Translations under genes and position numbers: made by a program
Assembly: GCA_946800325.1 (NCBI GenBank)
Contig: OX326958.1
Location: 27,134,914 to 27,198,913, forward strand
Direction: 5' to 3'
Origin: Luzula sylvatica
Taxonomy: Eukaryota > Streptophyta > Magnoliopsida > Poales > Juncaceae
DNA: 64,000 nucleotides
Part shown: piece by piece, positions 36,450 through 49,591 of the stretch
Position numbering within the stretch: position 1 is the first letter of the stretch
Layout: each line of letters begins with the position of its first letter
Notes under the pieces: generated by a model
Told to the model about the DNA's origin: nothing
Databases searched by the model: none
Seen by the model: the letters and a program-made list of their open reading frames with translations, nothing else

Positions 36450-39400
36450 AAATCATCGCAAAAATCCTCGTTAATAAGATTCGGCCAAGCTTAATGTTAA
36501 TTATTGCGGATGAGCAAAATGCTTTCTTACCCCAACGATTGATCTCTGATAATATCATCATACTTAAAGTGGTCTTGCATTCGTTTAGTCGACGCAATTT
36601 CGACAAACCCGTTTTTGCTCTTAAAGTGGATCTATCCAAAGCCTTTGATAGGATGAGTTGGGACTTAATCCATGACATGCTTATTACATACAATTTCCCC
36701 ACCCATATCGTCAAACTCATCGACGCTTGTATGCATAGTGCGAAATTCGCTATAATGATGAATGGCCGAGTGGACGGTTTTTTCACTCCGGAACGAGGTC
36801 TACGGCAAGGATGTCTACTCTCTCCCCATCTTTTTATCTGGTATGGATCTTCTATCGCGATCCCTCAATTATGCGACCAACTCCAATTACATCCAAGGCA
36901 TCAAACTAGCTTTTTCCACACCCACCATTATGAAGGAAATATAGTTTTGGATCAACGCTAAAATGGTACGTAGAAGGAAAAACGAACGTACGCGTTCGTG
37001 GGCATAAGAAACAGTTTTAGTAAAACTGATATAACTTTCAGATAACGACTCCAATTTGAATGATTCAAATTGGGTTAGATAGATAATGAGATTATCTAGA
37101 ACTTTCATGTAGAAATATATTTCATTTGAGCGAAGTATCAGTGTCGTTTTAATGAAATACCGAAAGGGTGCGACAGTTTGACATACAGTTAGTAAAACTG
37201 TCATAACTTTCGCATCCGAACTCCAATTGGGTTGGGCCAAATTGGGTTGGAAAGATAATAATATTATCTACAACTTTCGTGAAGGTTTAAAGTCGTTTGG
37301 AACGATTTAACAATTTCGTTTCAACATAATACTGAAAGGGTGTATGCAGTTTCTGTTTGAAAAGATGTATAGTAGATATACATACATTTTGGTCCATCCT
37401 TATCATATGTTGAATAAATAAGATGTTTCTCTCTCTCGATTCAGTAAATTAGTAATTAGATAATTCGGACTATACAGACAATTCAGGTCAATTAAAGTCT
37501 AATTCAGTCCAGAAATTAGAGAGACTCTTATCACGTGTTGAAAGAGTGCGATGAGAAAGAGAGAAAGAGAAAAGGTGTTTTCTCAGTTTAGAGAATCAAA
37601 CGCAATCATGGAAGTTCGCCGGTGCATCGTCTAGGCAGGTGCATCCGCGACCGAGGTGCTACGACTCACGGTGGATACGGGTAGAGGAGTTCGCACTTTG
37701 TTCGTTTGTGATCAAACCGGAGAAGTAAGAGAGTGAAAGGCTGTGGAAGCGTGTGGACGTGGGACGCACGAAGACAACCGGAGGCGTGTCAAAACGGTGG
37801 GAGACGTGTGGTATGGGACGCACGGGCTAGTCACCAACGTGACACCGAGGAAGAGAAGGATGCGAGCGATCAACCCGTCGTGCGTGATCAATTTCACGCT
37901 GGTAATCGTCTATCCTACTTTGCATCGTACCCTCGATATCGAACCGTGATATCGGGATTTGGGAACCGGACCGGGCCTTCATATCCGCTGCGCGGGCCCG
38001 GGGACAGGATAATTCCCTTCACATTAACCATTCTCTCTACGCCGATGACCTCGCCATCTTCGCGTCCGCATCCGAGTTGGAAGCGAATCGTATAAAAAAA
38101 GCGCTCTGTTCTTTTGAACTCGTTTCGGGTCAATATCTCAACCCGGCCAAATCCAAGGTGTGGTTTAGCCGAAATGTGAATTTCGATACTCAACAAACCG
38201 TCCTTCAAATTCTCGGCGGCTCACTCGCGGATCACAAAGAACGATATTTGGGCATCACCCTTCGGTATAATGGCTCGATGGATCCTTATCCCCATCCACC
38301 AAATTCAAGTAAAACTCTCGGGTTGGAAAGCGCAAACACTCTCTCATGCGGGCCGACTTGTTCTCATTAAGTCGGTTCTCCAAGCAATTCTCATATTTAT
38401 AATGATAACCGAAATTCTACCCAAGGCAATAATAAAGAAAATCACACAAATCACTCGGCATTTTTGGTGGGGAAAAAAGAGGGTAGATATCTCGCACTAT
38501 GCAAATGGGATCGAATGGTCCAACCGAAAAAATGGAGGACTCGATATTCGCGATCTCTACATGGTAAACAAAGCGTTACATCAAAAGAATCTTTGGATAC
38601 TTTTAACAAACGATAATAAATTATGGGTACGCATTGTTAAAGCAAAATATTTCCCTTCGAATATCATTTGGTTAACTAAGCGACGCACCAAAGCGACAAA
38701 ATTTGGCAAAATCTTATCGATCAACGCATACACTTCCGACATAATGTTAGATGGTTAATCGGTAATGGCGAGTTGTGCCCCCGCGATTGGTGTTCCGTGG
38801 TATGATAATTGGGAGGTGGACATCCCACCATCGAGATTGAGCCGAACCGTCGAAGTGACAAATTTGATCAACTTCGCGGAAAATTATTGGGATACAAATA
38901 GCTTAATCGCACATTTAGGGCATACCAAAGCTATGAACATCATAGACAATATCCCCATTTCTAATTCGACACTACAAAATCCGGACCAATTAGTATGGAC
39001 AAATGTACAAAATGACAAAGTTTCGGTCAAAACGGCATACCAAAATCTCTCACTCTCTTCTAACACCACACCTCAACCCGGATCACCGAATATTTGGCCC
39101 CAAATTTGGTCCAACAAATCTATCACACCACGGGTCGCAACTTTCCTTTGGCGCACGTGTCATAACGCGCTACCAACAAACTCTAACCTCCATCGACGTA
39201 TCACTACGTTTAATCTTTTTTGTCCGCGTTGCTTCAATTAACACGAAGATACTATTCACATGTCCTTCCTATGTCCATTCTCCAAAGTTGTTTGGTTTAT
39301 CTCACCTTTGGGTATTCGAGTTGATACTCTAAGCAGTACTTTCAAGAATATTCTATCTACACTTGGAGTAAATTTAAATACCGACCAATTCGGTATCCTA

Positions 39401-39990
39401 GCGAATCTTTTGTGGACAATTTTGGAAGTGCCGATATGAGCAAATTTTCAAACATACTCGACACACTCCAATGGATATTGTCCGTATAGCCGATTCCATA
39501 GCCAAAGCAAATAATCTTTACGGTGATATCCAATTTTGCTCCGACCCAATACCATCGGAGATGGGTGCGGAATTTCATTGCTATACCGATGGATCTTGGA
39601 CGAGTCACACAGCGGGTATCGGTTTTATCGTGAAGCAACACGGTACCACGATTTTCTTTGAAGGTTCGCCAACCTCCTCGAGTTCACCTCTCCATACCGA
39701 AATAGTAGCGTGTCTTCAAGCACTAAGAAAGCTACAAACCATGTATATCTTACAATGCGTTATTTTTTCGGACAACTCGCTTCTCATCCAAGCTATGAAT
39801 AACCCTCGCCTCGAAATAGATTGGCGAGCCTATATTCACATCCAAGAGTGCCAACGTTTGGCCGAGGAAAACAACGGTTGAAATTTTCACTATATCTCAC
39901 AAGAAAAGAATGTGGAGGTGGACATGCTAGCAAAATGTGCGCGTGTAGAGCAAAGAAGAATTTTAGGGCCCGAACACTCGCCTTAATTAG
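36450..39990 (+). mobile_element. 5'-truncated LINE (L1-type), split by a solo LTR
   Basis: Non-LTR retrotransposon starting inside the RT domain, about 315 bp after the YABBY stop codon. RT blocks in order: QNAFLPQRLISDN, ALKVDLSKAFDRM, FFTPERGLRQGCLLSP, then (after the inserted LTR) LYADDLAIFA with catalytic YADD at 38038-38049. Downstream come FWWGKKR, GGLDIRDLYMVNKALHQKN, a zf-RVT-like piece ending with CPRCF, and an RNase H domain at 39560-39885 (CYTDGSW, TEIVACLQAL, VIFSDN). Frameshifts and stops separate these parts, so it is inactive. No clear poly-A tail or TSD was found. Confidence 0.88.
36931..38021 (+). mobile_element. Solo LTR of the Copia B family
   Basis: 1091 bp beginning TGAAGGAAATATAG and ending TTCCCTTCA, flanked by the perfect TSD CATTA (36926-36930 and 38022-38026). 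It aligns throughout with the LTRs at 20272 and 25593, but is more diverged, and carries no internal region. Such solo LTRs form by recombination between the two LTRs of a full element. It separates the LINE RT fingers/palm from the YADD motif. Confidence 0.9.
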
Positions 39991-40074
39991 ACGTTATATT
40001 TTTATGTATAATAGTCGTTAATTATTATGTTTAACTATGTCGATGTAATCAATTATGTTGTCGATTTAGGTCGT

Positions 40075-40500
40075 TAAAGGGAGAAAAGAAGCTAGCTTTC
40101 ACCGCTCGAACAGAAGAAGAAATCCTTCTCCAAAAGCTAGCTATTGAAGAAGTTGCGCCTTTTCTTCCTCAGTTCTGAGGGGTTTGAGAGAAAAAGTGAG
40201 ACGCTTACGTAGATCATCATAGAGGGGACGCACCCTCCCGTATCTCTGTAGGCCGTACGACACCCGCAGTGAAGAGAGGGCTAAGTAGGGCCTTCGCTCA
40301 ATCTGTGTGTAAAACAAGAAAAGGTATGCTTTCAAGCAACTCTATTCGCATAAAAAAAACTATGATTCTTTGCTTACTGAAAGGGAGATATCCTTCCAAA
40401 CGAGAGATGCATGTGGCTAAGTCCAATCGTTCAGCCCTATTTCTTTGCTACTTTCTCCCGGTTCCCCATTTGACCTTGCCCTTTCACCTCTACTGACTAT
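40075..40500. other. Possible organelle-derived insert
   Basis: This block is clearly richer in G and C than its neighbours and has a different word style (GAGGGGACGCACCCTCCCG, GGCCGTACGACACCCGCAG). It resembles plant mitochondrial intergenic DNA in composition. I recognise no gene in it, and the identification as mitochondrial is an impression only. It sits between the LINE end and the KRR1 promoter. Confidence 0.35.
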
Positions 40501-40639
40501 GTGTCAATGTATAGAGCCTAAGGACATTTTTGCAACAACAACAACAACAACAACAAAAAAAAAAAAAAAAAAATCTTGTATCATTTGTGGACATATTATT
40601 TCAGTACAGGTTAATTCAAAAGCATATAAATGACCCTAT

Positions 40640-40843
40640 ATTGGGCTTAATTCAAAAATACAAAATTTGGGCCTGAGCCCATACTGGTGATTAAAAACCC
40701 AGGATTTCAATTCTGGTTCTTATAAAACTGGTCTTTTATTTCTCGGTTTTGTTAGTATATATCTAAGAAATAAAGCCCTTCTAGTTCTAGTATCTTCGAC
40801 TGTAAAACCCCGTAAAAACGCTAAAACCCCAATTTCGCCGGCA
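40640..40843 (+). promoter_or_regulatory. KRR1 promoter with site II and telo-box-like motifs
   Basis: Site II-type elements TGGGCT (40642-40647), TGGGCC (40668-40673) and its inverse AGCCCA (40676-40681) lie about 170-200 bp upstream of the start codon. AAACCCC-type boxes (near 40805 and 40824) lie just before it. Site II plus telo-box pairs are typical of plant ribosome-biogenesis genes and respond to growth signals through TCP-type factors. The transcription start was not located. Confidence 0.55.
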
Positions 40844-42651
<1,808 letters not shown>

Positions 42652-42923
42652 GATAAAATAGGATATTTAATTGTTATGTTTTGTTTTAGTATTTATTATG
42701 GAAATTTGTTGGATTTTATTAATGTATGAATTTTTTCGAGAATATTATTACTATTCTTATTATGGAAATTTGTGTGTCTAAAAGAAGATAAAAATTAAAA
42801 GATCAAAGATTGCATGTCATGATTTAAAACAAAATACAGGGATGTCATAATATTATCATGGGAAATTCAGACATAATGTAGGGTCTTTTATGAAAATTTT
42901 CCTGTGAACATTATTATCGAACT

Positions 42924-43602
42924 TCAGTCTTCGTCTCTCTCTGGAGGGAGTCCGCATGGAAGCAACATTTTCTGCAAAAATTCCAAACACAAATAATTAA
43001 TTTGAATTGAATTACCACTTGTGATTAAAAAATTAAAATGATTACAAACCTGCATGAAATTGTAGCGTTCTCGCCCAATCGATTCATTTTCGGCAATGGC
43101 CATGTACGCCAGCATTGGGTGATGCCCAATGTACGAAGCGTAGCTATCGCGGTTTATATTCACCGCCCATTCACTGCAGTTAAATTCACGATTAATTAGC
43201 AATTTATTCTAGTTTTATAGATAATTAAAAGAGGGATAAGAGGCGCACAATCGAGTCAAATCGGCATGGCCAGTCCCGACATATTTGGCTTGCAAATGCT
43301 CGAGTTGCGAATTGATGTTGAACCTGTCACTCGCCTTGAATTTATCCAAATTAACAGAGATTTCATAAGTTATTTATCAAATTGAGCTAAAACCTAGATC
43401 TAATCTAAAAACGAAATTCGATTTGTTTTGTAAGGGAACTCCAAAATAACATCGAATTTCAACACAAAACCAAATTCGAAAGTATCGGTAAAGAACGAAT
43501 GAGGATAATATAATTGCAATAGTATTCCTAGGGTTTGAAATCAAAACAATACCAAACACAAAAACTTCAATCAAGAACTACAAAAATCATGCGAACCTGC
43601 AT
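42924..43602 (-). CDS. SF3B5: Splicing factor 3B subunit 5 (SF3b10)
   Basis: Subunit of the U2 snRNP SF3b complex in the spliceosome. Minus-strand exons 43602-43597 (ATG CAG), 43334-43249, 43173-43050 and 42971-42924, all GT-AG, encoding 87 residues, the normal family size. Sequence blocks: ASDRFNINSQLEHLQAKY, VGTGHADLTR, RDSYASYIGHHPMLAYMA, ENESIGRERYNFMQ and KMLLPCGLPPERDED. The two-codon first exon was chosen because it splices in phase to the conserved SDRF segment. An AAACCCTA telo-box lies 66-73 bp upstream of the ATG (43668-43675 on the plus strand), and GGCCCAAT boxes near 43785-43795. The parental copy of the duplicate at 6234-6948; three residues differ. Confidence 0.94.
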
Positions 43603-43875
43603 TCTGAAGGATCAATCGAAAGCACAGCGAAATTCTTCGAATTGCGAACGCCAAAAATCGGATTTACTAGGGTTTCAAAAAGTTCTCCGTCCTCTGTCGA
43701 TGGAAATATAATATTCAATAGCTCGCAATTCTCTCTTTCCCCAATTGAATCCGTAGACATGGTTTACCATCCGTATAACATGGACCGGCCCAATTTTTAA
43801 TATAATGGGCTATGGTCCAATTTTTTTATTTTAGGAATCCACTCAAAACAACCCATCCAATAATTCATTTAGCAC

Positions 43876-44075
43876 GAGTAAATTATGAATAATTCTACAC
43901 AATATGCTTTTGCGTTTCGCTGCATGATTGACAGCAGGATGATGATTCTACCTTAGATATTGTATTCATACCATATAGTTAGTTTAACTTATTTCAATCC
44001 AAATCGTACACCTCATCATTCTGCTGTCAAGTGTCAATCATGCAGTGATAATATGTTGTGTAGAATTACTCGGTT
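43876..44075. mobile_element. Foldback MITE
   Basis: Left arm AATAATTCTACACAATATG...GCTGCATGATTGACAGCAG and right arm CTGCTGTCAAGTGTCAATCATGCAGTGATA...TGTGTAGAATTACTC are inverted copies of about 60 bp around a short centre. Terminal phrases 'cgagtaa' appear at both ends. TSD not clear. Confidence 0.6.
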
Positions 44076-46558
44076 AATTAATAGTTGTTTCATGCTTTGT
44101 GCATGTCGAACGAGTAAAGTCCAAATTATTATGTTTAAATATAGAGTGTTTATTGATTTATAAAATACTCATTTTGTGTATGTATTTTTCATGATGTTTT
44201 TGTTAATTATAATGTTTAAAGCAAATTACACAAATTTTACTGATTTTCTAGTTAAAGGGCTTGAGAAATTGGAGGGAACCTTGTAAGTTTTAATTGAATG
44301 GTAATTGGCAATTATTTTAATTTTTGTTTCTTGATAGCCGAACTGTGTTAAAGTTTTCTTGAATACAATATGAATCAAGATCAATTTTGGTTTAATACAA
44401 TTAGGATTTTTATTTTATTTTTGTGATGTACAATAGTAAATTATTGAGATATAATGGATTGGATCAAAAATAAATAATAATACAGCGTCGTTACAAACTG
44501 CTAAATAAATGCGCGCTCCACGCTATAACGCAACAAAATACTACAAAGTTAAAATCCGAAACGATGTTTATCTACTGAATTTCGCTCTAGCGCACTATAG
44601 CATCGCTATAACGCTGTTATTTAAAACTATATCGTTTCGATCGAATTTAACGCTTGATTAGATTTATTTTGTAAAACTCTTGTCCGATATGCACTTTACA
44701 ATGCCATTCCTTTTGAGGATATTTTACTCGGATACATTATTGAAAAGGAGGGTCAATGCGTGAATTTAGATTAAAGGAGGGGTAGAAATGTAGAAGTTAC
44801 TCAATTAAATTTCTTGTAGTTTGCAAAGAGGAGTTTCTTTGTTGGTAAAGTGTTTGATTTTGATTAGTTATGGTCCTATTATGGAGGAAGTTCTGAAATT
44901 ATTCGGTTTTGGGAGATTTCTGGTGGGCTGTTACTTTCAAATTCCAATTGATTGGTGTTTTGGGGGGACTTTTGGAATTATTGTACAGTGTCAATGGGTC
45001 CTTCAATTGGGTCGATTTTGTGGTTTCATTTATTACCAATCATCGAATTGAGTTTGATTTGGTCAAATGTAGACATGTCTTTGTTATTGGGTGCACGTTT
45101 TTGTTTGTTTTGCATACCATTTTCGAGATATTTTTGGGTTGTGATTTTAGTTTATACAGGCTGTGTTGAAATTCTGTGATTTTCAAATTGATAATATAGT
45201 ATAATGTAATAATGTAATAATATAATTTAATATCAAATGATACTATGTAATATGATATAAGAAAAATAATACAAATATAATAAACTCATTCAATAGAAAA
45301 TAATGATTTGAGAGATTTTAATGCATATGTATTTTAAAATATTGGATTTCAACCATTGGTTGATTTGTTGGTGTGTATTTCACTCTTAATATCCTCGTAT
45401 TGTGGACTACATCGAAAATTTCGGTATTACAAAATCCACGGAGAAATCTGTGAATTTTATTGTTGTGGCGCGGTTGTTGCTGGTTTATCTCTTCTCCTTT
45501 TTTTCTCTTCGAAACGTTTTTGTATGTGATAATTGGGGGCAAAAAATTCAAAAACTGATTCAATTGGTCAATAAATTCAAAGCTAACCTAAATCGAATTT
45601 TAAAATTCTGTACCATTAGATTTTAAAATCAAAAAATTTAGTTAAGTTAATGTTGATTAATATATGATATCATCTGATTTTATAAACAATGACATGATCT
45701 TCTCCAATTAGTCTTGGTCATCTTTGAATAATGATATAATCACATAAATTAATTACAAATGTGACATAAATATTTAAATTTGTATTTGATTTGTGTTCCA
45801 TACGCAATTAATTAAGATAAAAACTTAAATATTTCCGTCACATTTTCATATCTTTACTCCGCGAGTCTTGACATGAACATAATAAAATGTCATTGAAATA
45901 TTGCCTGAATTTGAATTTGTCACAATAATATTTTTGACAACTCCGAGACAATAAAACAAAAACAACTTAAAACATTGCCTGAATGCAAACCTTATTTGGT
46001 GATCGAAAAGATTATAGATTTGAAAACTTATCCAAAATAATTTAATAATCAATTTAAAATGTCTTTATATGGTCCCTCGAAACAAATTACTCCTCAAAAT
46101 ATTTTAATCTGCAAAGTCTTTGTCGCACGTATATTAATTCCTAGATCCCAATACCTACGCCTACACATACAATGATGTATTATTTCGGATCATTTTTACT
46201 TATAATATATATATTGCCTTCAAAATATAAAAAATATTATATCTTTTAAAAATATTTCATAATTCACACAAATAGAATTTTAGAAATCCAATACCATCCT
46301 ATTTTTTAACATCCGATAATTGACTAAATTAATTTGTACGTTTTAAAAAACGGATTTTAAAAATACGGTGGTTTTCCAATATCGGATTGGTTTCCATTCG
46401 GATTTTTAAAATCAGGGAGTATATATTTTTTATTCACATGTTTTTTTATTCACATATTAGGTTGGAAAGATGAAAATATAGTGCATATTTTTATAAAAAT
46501 AAAAATATATCATAGAAATTATCATTTATATCCTATAAACTATTACAAATATCATAAA
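44076..46558. other. Intergenic, no gene recognised
   Basis: AT-rich. A GCTATAACG-rich block at 44485-44635 resembles 5091-5280. Overlapping ORFs at 44821-45179 match no family I know and have no splice or codon support. A phrase like TTATACAGGCTGT.CTGAAATT at about 45155 recurs at 48708, about 45 bp of similarity only. Confidence 0.4.
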
Positions 46559-47423
46559 CTAGCTATAACCCCGCGCAATTGCGCGGGGCACGTTGATTTG
46601 TTTTCTTTTATGATTTGTGCTTTTTCTGTATTTATTTTTCGGCAGCGTTGTATTGGTCAGTGATTCGATTTGTGTGGTGTTGTGGATTTTTCAAACTGAG
46701 AAGGACTGAAATGTAATTTTTCAAACTGAAAAGGACCAAAATGTAAATTAAAAAGGACCAAAATGTGAATTAATTTTTTTTTTCGAATTAAAATGTGTAA
46801 ATAAAAGAGGATCAAGATGTAAATATGAAGTACCAAAATGTAATATTTTAAACTTGAAAGGACCAAAACAAAAATAAAAAGGACCAAAATATAGTTTTTT
46901 CAACTAAAAAGGACCAAAATGTAATGAAAAAAGGACCAATATGTAAATTAAATTTTTTTGACAAAGAGGCCCCTGGACCAAAATGTTTTTTTTAAACTTA
47001 GAGGACCAAAATGTAAATAAAAAAGGACCAAAATGTAATTTTTCGGAATAAAAAGGACCAAAATGTAAATTAAAAAGGACCAAAATGTGAATAAATTTTT
47101 TTGTACAAAGAGGACCCTGGACCAAAATGTAAAATTTAAAACTTCGAAGGACCAAAATGTGAAAAAAAGGACCAAAATATAAATTTTTTTAAAAAAAGGA
47201 CCAATTTGAGGCCCCTGGACCTAAATGTAAATTTTAAAAGTTCGAAGGACCAAAATGCAAATAGTAAGGATCAAAATGTAAAAAAAAGGACCAAAATGTA
47301 ATTTTTTTTAAAAAAAAGGACCAACTTGTAAATAAAAAAAGACCAAAATGTAAAAAAAAAAAAATTTTTTAAAAAAGGCCCCTGGTGACGTGGCTGCACC
47401 AGGAGGCAGGGAAAAGTATAAGA
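46559..47423 (-). mobile_element. Non-autonomous Helitron-like element with minisatellite
   Basis: In minus sense it would start TCTTATACTTTTCCC (after an A) at 47423. It ends with a GC-rich palindromic hairpin (CCCCGCGCAATTGCGCGGGG), a 6-nt spacer and CTAG before T at 46559. These are the Helitron terminal features: 5' TC, 3' hairpin plus CTRR, A/T target, no TSD, no inverted ends. Most of the interior (46690-47380) is a minisatellite. There is no helicase. Confidence 0.65.
46690..47380. repeat. GGACCAAAATGTAA minisatellite
   Basis: About 30 irregular copies of a roughly 20-bp unit, consensus AAAAAGGACCAAAATGTAAAT, with variable A/T spacers and occasional 'aggcccctggacc' variants. ORFs on the minus strand (ILVLF/HFGPF-type repeats) are translations of this array, not genes. 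Confidence 0.9.
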
Positions 47424-48149
47424 TTATACTAATTAAAATAGCTATCTATTTGTGCATATCTCAACAAAACATAACAAAATTCATGTAATTGTATACTCCT
47501 CTAGAGTTTTGTCATATTTTTGAAAAAAAAAATTAGAAGTAGAAATGTATAAAATAATATTGTTATATATATTCATTTTAAAATATATATATAAACTGAA
47601 AATCATAATAAATTTATCAACATAGCATGTGATTTTAAAAATCCGATTTTCGAAATCATTCCGGTATTTATCAGATTTAAAAAATCCGATTTAATTTAAT
47701 TTTGCAATATTTCTAAAAAATAAGTTATTTTTCGATTTTTTAGTCGGAAACTAGACAAAGAAACTAGAGGGGTTGTCTTTTAAATTTTTGAGTGGGAATA
47801 TATATATAATTTTACTATTGTATTTTACGATAAAATTAAAAATCTATGTATTTCGTGATAATTTTACAATGTTTCTAAATTTGTCAAGTAGTCACATGTA
47901 TTATGTATTATGTATACTGATTGACAAGGCTAGATCGATCTCTAACACCTGCATAAATTTCTCACAAAGTGTACTCATTATCAGATAAAAAATTTCCTAA
48001 ATATTGACCGGATTCATAAAAAAGTCCGGTGATACCAAATATTAATCAACATTAAGAAGATAATAACCAAATTAATTTACCTTATCGGATTTGAGTCCGT
48101 TTGGAAATATTTGGGAAACCGGTTGATTTTCGAATTTCGTGCCGGGTCG

Positions 48150-48996
48150 CACGGAGAAATCCGAAATGCCCCCTTTCTTTTCGCCGTAGCTCCGCCCTGC
48201 TCTCCGCTCGATTTTATTTATGCAAGCTTCTCTCTTCGCCATACTTCTCCACTCCGAGCTTCTTCCTCGTGCCCACCACTTCGCCTCTTCCTCTCGCTCG
48301 AACTCTGATCTGTATTCGCCGCTCACCCAAACACATTCAATTATCATCTTCTTTGCGCTATTTCGAGGTATTTTTTGTAATTTCTTAACCCAATTCTGAT
48401 TTCCACGAAATTTAGACTTTCTTGTTGTTTCTAATGTGTCGTTTTGTGCTAATTTGGTTTTTTTGGAGTTTCGGGTGTGATAGATGAATTGCTTAGTGCA
48501 ATTTAGTATCCTAAATAGGTTGGCTAGTGTGATTTCGTGACAATACAGGGTAATTTTGTGAATTAGGGTTCTACTAATGCTCAATACAGGGGAATTTTGA
48601 ATATTAGTATATCTATAATTTTCAGTGCATTAAAATACGCCTAATAATTTAAATTAATTGTGTTTTTTAACAAAATGAATACCCCTAATTTTTGTGAAGT
48701 AATTTATACAGGCTGTACTGAAATTGAATAATCATAATTTTCAAATTGATAGCTCAATTATTATTGTTTATTATTCAATAAAGAATTTCCAAATTGATAG
48801 CTCAATTATTGTTTACTACTATTCAATAAAGTTGTTACCACCTAACGATGCATTTTTTAAATACTTGCTATTTTGTTTTCTGTATTTTTCTCTCAAATTA
48901 ACACCACTCATTGTACATTTGAACTCAATATGCAGGTCTTGAATTAGCGGTGTTCCATCTCCCTTGAAGTTTGACGAAAACAAAATGCCCAATGAG
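48150..48996 (+). other. Probable 5' UTR exons of the transporter gene
   Basis: A pyrimidine-rich, less AT-rich block (about 48165-48367) ends at a GTATTT donor and may be the first noncoding exon. A second small exon, 48936-48996, lies between a good TGCAG acceptor and a GAG|GTAAAT donor and contains ATG CCC AAT GAG (48985), which would splice in frame to the coding exon at 49592. A minus-strand ORF across 48072-48584 looks like chance. Confidence 0.5.
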
Positions 48997-49440
48997 GTAA
49001 ATTTTAAATTCTCCATTTATCTTGCATAATTAGTTTAGAATTTGATATAATATATATAAATATAATCGTATTTTTCTGCATTAATTCATTCCCATAAATT
49101 CATTGATGGAAATTTCAATTTCAATTGTTATTTATTATTCCTCCTGATTTGACTTGGTTAAACCATTTATCAAGTCACAATCACATTTCCTTTTCATTTC
49201 AATAAACAATTCATATATATTTGTCCTTACTTTAGTGCTAGAAACATGTGCATTCATGATTTAACCACATTGTTTGACTTTAATTTCTTACACCATGTCC
49301 ATATACTCCATTCATTCATTCATATAGACTTTGTCTTATACCCATTTCCCCTAACCTCCATTTTATTCAACACTAATCTTCTCACTCCTACGGTCCTACC
49401 CTCTCCTCTCTCTCCTTCCTCCTTATTAATCTACGGTACT

Positions 49441-49516
49441 TAATCTCTCTCTCTCTCTGTAATTTATTTGCTCTCTCTTTATCCCCATGGCAAATTCTCG
49501 ATTTGCCCGCTTCAAG
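49441..49516 (+). promoter_or_regulatory. CT tract and possible alternative first exon
   Basis: A CT tract (49446-49458) precedes ATG GCA AAT TCT CGA at 49487, followed 30 nt later by AAG|GTATCT. Splicing this to 49592 keeps the frame, giving a 10-residue extension. It would be an internal promoter with an alternative first exon. Supported by splice sites and phase only. Confidence 0.4.
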
Positions 49517-49591
49517 GTATCTATCTCCAATCAATCACATCAAACAACCTTATTCTCTCTAACAATCTCCTCTTTTTTTTTCTAACCACAG

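Noticed and set aside
44821..45179. Three overlapping ORFs (75-86 aa), hydrophobic
   Set aside because: T-rich sequence gives hydrophobic residues in all frames; no domain, splice context or homologue recognised.
46657..47175. Repetitive minus-strand ORFs (ILVLF, HFGPF)
   Set aside because: They are translations of the GGACCAAAATGTAA minisatellite.
48072..48584. 170-aa minus-strand ORF upstream of the transporter
   Set aside because: No family similarity; it overlaps the probable 5' UTR exon and its donor on the plus strand.
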